A stretch of 11,384 nucleotides of DNA from Actinomycetes bacterium (GTDB lineage: Bacteria > Actinomycetota > Actinomycetes > Actinomycetales > Cellulomonadaceae): assembly GCA_023426865.1 (NCBI GenBank), contig JAEZBT010000174.1, forward strand, positions 1 through 11,384. Direction: 5' to 3'. Within the stretch, counting starts at the first letter, position 1. Each line of letters starts with the position of its first letter. Of the stretch, positions 7,019-11,384 are shown one piece after another. The position numbers and the translations under genes are program-made. The notes beneath the pieces are model-generated. The model made no database searches, was not told the origin of the DNA, and saw nothing but the letters and a program-made list of their open reading frames with translations.

Positions 7019-8656
7019 ATGAGCACGTCGCAGCCCTCGTCGGTCGTCCCGACCGCCGCCCCGCCTGAGGACGGCCCGCCGGCCAAGCGGCCCGCACGCC
7101 GCGTCCGGGAGCCCGGCAGCTCGGGCAGCCTGCGCGGACTCGTCATCAAGATCGCGCTGATGGCGCTGGTCAACGCGTTCGGCGCCTACGTGGTGCTGGC
7201 GGCGTGGGCCGAGGGCTCCTACGGGATCCTCTGGTCGATGGTCGCCCTCGTGGTGATCGCCGACTACGTGTACTTCTCCCGCCGGGCCCTGCCGATGAAG
7301 TACGTGCTCCCCGGCCTGGTCTTCCTGCTCGTCTACCAGATCTACGTCGTCGCCTACACGGGCTACGTCGCCTTCACGAACTACGGCGACGGCCACAACT
7401 CGACCAAGGACGACGCGATCTCGGCCCTGCTCGCGCAGAACGAGCGCCGCGTCGAGGGCAGCGCCGGCGTGCCGCTCGTGGTCGTCGAGGACGGCGACGG
7501 GAACCTGGGCTTCGCGGTCGCCCGGGACGGCGCGGTCCTGGCAGGGACCGCCGAGGAGCCGCTGGAGACCGTGGACGGGGCGACCGTCGACGGCAGCACC
7601 ATCACCGACGTCCCCGGCTGGACCCTGCTGACGCGTGAGCAGATCCTCGCGCGTCAGGGCGAGGTGACCGGCCTGCGGGTGCCGGTCTCCGACGACCCCG
7701 AGGCCGGCTCCATCCGGACCCAGGACGCGCGCACCGGCTACTCCTACCGCCCGTCGCTGGAGTACGACGCCGCGGCCGACACGATGACTGACCTCACCAC
7801 GGGCGCCGTGTACCGGCCCAACGCGGACGGCCTCTTCGAGTCCGAGGACGGCGCGACGCTCGGCGTCGGGTGGCGCGTGCCGGTGGGGCTCGACAACTTC
7901 TCCACGGCGTTCGGCGACGACAGGTACGCCGGGCCGTTCGCGCGGATCCTCGCGTGGACCTTCGCGTTCGCCCTGCTCTCGGTCGTGACGACCTTCCTGC
8001 TGGGCCTGTTCCTCGCGATGGTCTTCAACGACCCGCGGATGCGCGGGCGCAAGATCTACCGCACGCTCATGATCCTGCCGTACGCGATCCCGGGCTTCCT
8101 GGCCGCCCTGCTGTGGTCGGGCCTGCTGAACCGGCGGTTCGGGTTCATCAACGAGGTGCTGCTGGGCGGGGCGGAGATCGGGTGGCTCACGGACCCGTGG
8201 CTGGCCAAGCTCTCGGTGCTCGGGGTGAACCTCTGGCTGGGCTTCCCCTACATGTTCCTCATCACGACGGGCGCGCTGCAGGCGATCCCGCACGACCTGC
8301 TCGAGGCGGCCAAGGTCGACGGCGCGAGCCGGTTCCGCACGTGGCGGTCGGTGATCATGCCGCTGCTTCTCGTGGCGACCGGGCCCCTGCTCATCTCGTC
8401 GTTCGCCTTCAACTTCAACAACTTCACGCTCATCTACATGCTCACCAACGGCGGACCACGCTTCACCGACGCGTCGGTGCCGCTGGGGCACACGGACATC
8501 CTCATCTCGATGGTCTACAACGTGTCCGGCATCGACGGGTCGGCGCCCAAGAACTACGGGCTGGCGAGCGCCCTGTCGATCGTCATCTTCGTCATCGTCG
8601 CGACCGTCTCGGCCCTCGCGTTCCGTCAGACCCGCAAGCTCGAGGAGATGAGCTGA
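7019..8656 (+). CDS. malF: Maltose/maltodextrin ABC transporter permease, MalF type
   Basis: A 545-aa inner-membrane permease with about eight membrane segments: roughly 40-62, 68-86, 95-118, 306-336, 346-370, 396-418, 444-468 and 514-536. Between the third and fourth lies a large extracytoplasmic loop (about 121-305), matching the P2 loop that distinguishes MalF from short permeases and contacts the binding protein. The ATPase-contacting EAA motif is EAAKVDGASRFRTW (429-442), continuing to P448. The N-terminus adds about 40 polar, Pro/Arg-rich cytoplasmic residues. ATG at 7019 is preferred over the in-frame GTG at 7004 because GGAG (7008-7011) stands seven bases before it. It pairs with the MalG-type gene one base downstream. 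The transport role is secure; the substrate is inferred. Confidence 0.93.
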   Translation: MSTSQPSSVVPTAAPPEDGPPAKRPARRVREPGSSGSLRGLVIKIALMALVNAFGAYVVLAAWAEGSYGILWSMVALVVIADYVYFSRRALPMKYVLPGLVFLLVYQIYVVAYTGYVAFTNYGDGHNSTKDDAISALLAQNERRVEGSAGVPLVVVEDGDGNLGFAVARDGAVLAGTAEEPLETVDGATVDGSTITDVPGWTLLTREQILARQGEVTGLRVPVSDDPEAGSIRTQDARTGYSYRPSLEYDAAADTMTDLTTGAVYRPNADGLFESEDGATLGVGWRVPVGLDNFSTAFGDDRYAGPFARILAWTFAFALLSVVTTFLLGLFLAMVFNDPRMRGRKIYRTLMILPYAIPGFLAALLWSGLLNRRFGFINEVLLGGAEIGWLTDPWLAKLSVLGVNLWLGFPYMFLITTGALQAIPHDLLEAAKVDGASRFRTWRSVIMPLLLVATGPLLISSFAFNFNNFTLIYMLTNGGPRFTDASVPLGHTDILISMVYNVSGIDGSAPKNYGLASALSIVIFVIVATVSALAFRQTRKLEEMS

Positions 8657-8657
8657 C

Positions 8658-9584
8658 ATGGCCACTCCCGCACCCGTCGCCGCCTCGGTCCCGCGCCGCG
8701 CGTCGGCCGTCGAGGCCCCGCCGCAGCGCAACCGCATGAGCGCGCGCCGCTGGATCGGCGAGATCGGCTGGCGGCACGTCGTCGGCGTCGTAGCGGTCGT
8801 CTACGCCGCGTTCCCGCTCGTGTACGTCGTGTCGGCGTCCCTGTCCGAGGGCGGCACGCTCACGGGCTCGAACGCGCTCTTCAGTGAGCTCAGCACGGAG
8901 AACTACAGCGCACTGGGCGACACCGTCTTCTGGACGTGGATGGGCAACACCCTGTTCATCGCCATCACGACGGCGGTCGGCACGGTGCTCATGGGGGCGT
9001 CGGCCGCGTACGCATTCTCGCGGTTCCGGTTCAGCGGACGGCGGGCGGGACTGACGTCGCTGCTGGTGATCCAGATGTTCCCGCAGATGCTCGCGTTCGT
9101 GGCGATCTTCCTGCTGCTGCTCGGGCTGGGGAACGTGGTGCCGACGCTCGGCGTGAACTCCAAGATCGCGCTCATCTGCGTCTACCTGGGCGGCGCGCTC
9201 GGGGTGAACACGTTCCTCATGTACGGGTTCTTCAACACCGTGCCGCGCGAGCTCGACGAGGCGGCCAAGATCGACGGCGCCACGCACACGCAGATCTACT
9301 GGACGATCATCCTGCGCCTGGTGTCGCCGATCCTCGCGGTCGTCGGCCTGCTCTCCTTCATCAGCACGTTCGGCGAGTTCATCATCGCCCGCGTGATCCT
9401 GCAGTCGGAGTCGAACTGGACCCTCGCGGTCGGCCTCTACGGGTGGGTCTCGGCCCTGCTCGAGGCCAACTGGGGCCTGTTCGCCGCGGGCGCGGTCATC
9501 GCCGCGGTCCCGGTGCTCGTCCTGTTCCTCTTCCTGCAGAAGTACATCGTCGGGGGCCTGACGGCCGGCGCGGTCAAGGGATGA
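8658..9584 (+). CDS. malG: Maltose/maltodextrin ABC transporter permease, MalG type
   Basis: A 308-aa permease with about six membrane segments (near 39-61, 96-118, 132-157, 168-190, 219-245 and 274-297). The EAA motif reads DEAAKIDGATHTQIYW (200-215), with the conserved Gly at 207 and Pro at 224, and should dock onto the ATPase. The start lies one base after the MalF-type stop, with GAGGAG (8642-8647) ten bases upstream inside the preceding gene, so the two are translated together. MalG-type proteins form a heterodimer with MalF. The C-terminus ends in GGLTAGAVKG, typical of this group. No ATPase gene is present in the window. Confidence 0.93.
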   Translation: MATPAPVAASVPRRASAVEAPPQRNRMSARRWIGEIGWRHVVGVVAVVYAAFPLVYVVSASLSEGGTLTGSNALFSELSTENYSALGDTVFWTWMGNTLFIAITTAVGTVLMGASAAYAFSRFRFSGRRAGLTSLLVIQMFPQMLAFVAIFLLLLGLGNVVPTLGVNSKIALICVYLGGALGVNTFLMYGFFNTVPRELDEAAKIDGATHTQIYWTIILRLVSPILAVVGLLSFISTFGEFIIARVILQSESNWTLAVGLYGWVSALLEANWGLFAAGAVIAAVPVLVLFLFLQKYIVGGLTAGAVKG

Positions 9585-11272
9585 CGGCGCCGGTCCCGTC
9601 CGCACCCGGGTCCGTCCCGTCCCTGCTCGACCGGCCGCACCACGACGGCGGGCCGGCGCACGTCCCGTCGTCGGCCGTCTCGCTCGGTGACCGTGTGCCC
9701 GTGCGGGTCCGGGTCCCGGCCGCGACGGCGGCCCGCATCGGCCCGGACGGCGTCGTCGTCCGGGCGGTGCGCGACGGGGAGCCCGTGTACGCGACCGCGC
9801 GACCCGACGGGGGCGACGACGTCGACGCGTGGTACGTCGCCGAGGTCGAGGTGCACAACCCGGTGACGCGCTACCGGTTCCTCGTCGGCGACCCGGGTGG
9901 CGCGCGGTGGCTCACGGCCCGGGGCGTGTACGCCCGTGACGTGCCCGACGACGGTGACTTCCGCCTCACCGTGCACGGGCGGGCGCCGGCGTGGGCGCGC
10001 CACGGCGCCGTCTACCAGGTGTTCCCCGACCGGTTCGCGCGCTCGGCCGCCGCCGACAAACGGCCCGTCCCGGACTGGGCCGAGCCGACACCCTGGGGCA
10101 CCGAGCCCGCCGCCCACGGATCGCGGACGGGCCGCCAGCTCTACGGCGGCGACCTGGCGGGGATCGAGGCCCACCTGGACCACCTCCAGCGGCTCGGTGT
10201 CGACGTGCTGTACCTCACGCCGTTCTTCCCGGCCCGCTCGGTGCACCGGTACGACGCGGCGACCTTCGACCACGTGGACCCGCTGCTCGGCGGGGACGCG
10301 GCGCTCGCCTCGCTCGCCGACGCCGTGCACCGGCGCGGGATGCACCTCGTCGGCGACCTGACGACGAACCACACGGGCGCCTCGCACGAGTGGTACCGCC
10401 GGGCCGGCGCGGACCCCTCGGCGCCCGAGGCGGCCTTCTACCACCGCGACGACGACGGCTTCGTCGGCTGGCTCGGCCACGCCTCGCTGCCGAAGCTGGA
10501 CCACCGGTCCGCGGAGCTGCGCCGGCGGCTCCTCGACGGTCCCGACTCCGTCGTCGGACGCTGGTTGGGGCCCCCGTCCGGGCTGGACGGGTGGCGCGTC
10601 GACGTCGCGAACATGACCGGGCGCCACGGCGCGGTCGACCTGGCCCGCGACGTGGCCCGCGCGATGCGGGCGACGATGGCCCAGGTCGGTCCCGACGCCC
10701 TCCTCGTCGGCGAGCACTTCCACGACGCGTCGGCCGACCTCGCCGGCGACGGCTGGCACGGCGTCATGAACTACTCCGCGTTCGCCCGGCCCCTGTGGGG
10801 CTGGCTGGCACCCGACGGCTGGCGGCTGCCCGAGGTCCCCGTCCCGATGCCGCGGCGCGACGGCGGGGCCATGGTCCGGGCGATGGTCGACTTCGCCTCA
10901 CGCGTGCCGTGGGCGGTGACGGCGCAGCAGTGGAACCTGCTGGGCTCGCACGACACCGCGCGGATCCGGACCCGCCTGGGTGATGCGGCCCTCGTCGAGG
11001 TCGCCGCAGGGCTCATGGCCACCTACCCGGGGACGCCCATGGTGTTCGCCGGCGACGAGTACGGCGCGACCGGTACGAACGGCGAGCACGCCCGCACCCC
11101 GATGCCCTGGGACGACCCGGGCCGCCGCGACGAGCGCACCTTCGCGGCGTACCGCTCGCTCCTCGCCCTCCGGCGTACCTCCGCCGCCCTGCGCGACGGA
11201 GGCCTGCGCTGGGTGCACGCGGCCGACGACGCGGTCGCGTACCTGCGCGAGCAGGCCGGTGGCCACCCGTGA
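9581..11272 (+). CDS. GH13 neopullulanase/cyclomaltodextrinase-type enzyme lacking domain C
   Basis: A 563-aa cytoplasmic enzyme (no signal peptide) expected to cleave maltodextrins or cyclodextrins internally. An N-terminal beta domain (about 30-132, CBM34-like) precedes the barrel, which opens with AVYQVFPDRF (143-152) and YGGDLAGIEAHLDHLQRLGV (188-207). Region I is GDLTTNH (258-264), region V LPKLD (303-307, the MPKLN-type signature of the neopullulanase subfamily), region II GWRVDVAN (337-344) with nucleophile D341, region III VGEH (376-379) with acid/base E378, and region IV GSHD (455-458) with D458. The protein ends at 563, ten residues after a DDAVAYLRE-like segment (549-557) that normally leads into the C-terminal beta-sandwich, so domain C appears absent. 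The ATG overlaps the malG stop (ATGA), so translation is coupled; AAGGG directly abuts it. Its own stop overlaps the next start. Confidence 0.9.
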   Translation: MTAPVPSAPGSVPSLLDRPHHDGGPAHVPSSAVSLGDRVPVRVRVPAATAARIGPDGVVVRAVRDGEPVYATARPDGGDDVDAWYVAEVEVHNPVTRYRFLVGDPGGARWLTARGVYARDVPDDGDFRLTVHGRAPAWARHGAVYQVFPDRFARSAAADKRPVPDWAEPTPWGTEPAAHGSRTGRQLYGGDLAGIEAHLDHLQRLGVDVLYLTPFFPARSVHRYDAATFDHVDPLLGGDAALASLADAVHRRGMHLVGDLTTNHTGASHEWYRRAGADPSAPEAAFYHRDDDGFVGWLGHASLPKLDHRSAELRRRLLDGPDSVVGRWLGPPSGLDGWRVDVANMTGRHGAVDLARDVARAMRATMAQVGPDALLVGEHFHDASADLAGDGWHGVMNYSAFARPLWGWLAPDGWRLPEVPVPMPRRDGGAMVRAMVDFASRVPWAVTAQQWNLLGSHDTARIRTRLGDAALVEVAAGLMATYPGTPMVFAGDEYGATGTNGEHARTPMPWDDPGRRDERTFAAYRSLLALRRTSAALRDGGLRWVHAADDAVAYLREQAGGHP

Positions 11273-11384
11273 GCGCGGTCTGTGTCTTCTGCGCCTCGGG
11301 CGATGTCGATCCGCGCTGGCTGGACCTCGCCCGTCAGGTCGGGGCGGGGCTCGCCGCGCGGGGCCATGTCGTGGTCTCGGGCGG
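11269..11384 (+). CDS. LOG-family protein (TIGR00730 type), 3' partial
   Basis: Starting at GTG 11269, whose last two bases belong to the preceding stop (GTGA overlap), the frame stays open to the window end (38 complete codons). The visible N-terminus, MSAVCVFCASGD at residues 1-12 followed by LAARGHVVVSGG at 28-39 (last codon partial), matches the Rossmann-fold opening of LOG-family proteins, usually VCVFCGSS and then LVYGGG. Characterised members hydrolyse cytokinin-type nucleoside 5'-monophosphates to the free base plus ribose phosphate; many bacterial members are uncharacterised. The defining PGGxGT motif would lie beyond the window. Here ASG replaces the usual GSS and SGG the usual YGG, modest departures. 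The start overlap suggests read-through from the sugar operon, but a functional link is not evident. Confidence 0.7.
   Translation, partial: MSAVCVFCASGDVDPRWLDLARQVGAGLAARGHVVVSG

Noticed and set aside
5439..7097. A 552-codon minus-strand frame across the regulatory gap and malE
   Set aside because: It runs through the promoter region and the intercistronic hairpin and shows shadow composition, so it is not a gene.
7013..8737. A 574-codon minus-strand frame opposite the MalF-type gene
   Set aside because: Low-complexity Arg/Glu/Asp/His-rich translation, no membrane segments or motifs, and it mirrors a clearly coding plus strand.

Overview
This is GC-rich DNA (codon third positions almost all G or C) from an actinobacterium. 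The gene set, the LacI-type regulator with malEFG-like genes, the lipoprotein style and the gene spacing fit the Micrococcales, and a Cellulomonas-like organism is my best guess. That guess rests on general resemblance, not on any search. Eight genes fill the window, with no gap over 300 bases. I see no tRNA, rRNA, CRISPR array, insertion sequence or phage gene.

Left part (1-2532): two tandem plus-strand genes for PQQ-repeat beta-propeller proteins. The first is cut by the window start. The second is complete and membrane-anchored. They are diverged paralogues that share a pair of cysteines and several aligned landmarks. The second has a promoter-like TAGGGT placed for leaderless transcription.

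Central part (2550-9584): a maltose/maltodextrin (alpha-glucoside) utilisation locus. A minus-strand pair encodes a LacI-family repressor (356 aa) and, downstream of it, a cytoplasmic GH13 alpha-glucosidase (593 aa). Divergent from these run a lipoprotein solute-binding protein (malE-like), a MalF-type permease with a large extracytoplasmic loop, and a MalG-type permease. The 167-base divergent intergenic region carries GCAA/TTGC half-sites, a perfect 16-base inverted repeat and a candidate malE promoter, so it is the likely control point. A strong hairpin without a T-tract separates malE from malF and probably sets a higher level of binding protein than of permease. No ATPase gene is present, so the importer presumably borrows a shared MsiK-type ATPase encoded elsewhere.

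Right part (9581-11384): translationally coupled to malG is a second cytoplasmic GH13 enzyme of the neopullulanase/cyclomaltodextrinase type. It has all its catalytic residues but ends where the C-terminal beta-sandwich (domain C) should begin. Its stop codon overlaps the GTG start of a LOG-family (TIGR00730) gene that is cut by the window end. The working model is import of maltodextrins by MalEFG, internal cleavage by the neopullulanase-like enzyme, and release of glucose by the alpha-glucosidase, all under the LacI-type repressor.

I found no convincing new biological system. The points most worth checking are the domain-C-less GH13 enzyme fused by overlap to the LOG gene, the regulatory architecture between the repressor and malE, and the paired propeller proteins.
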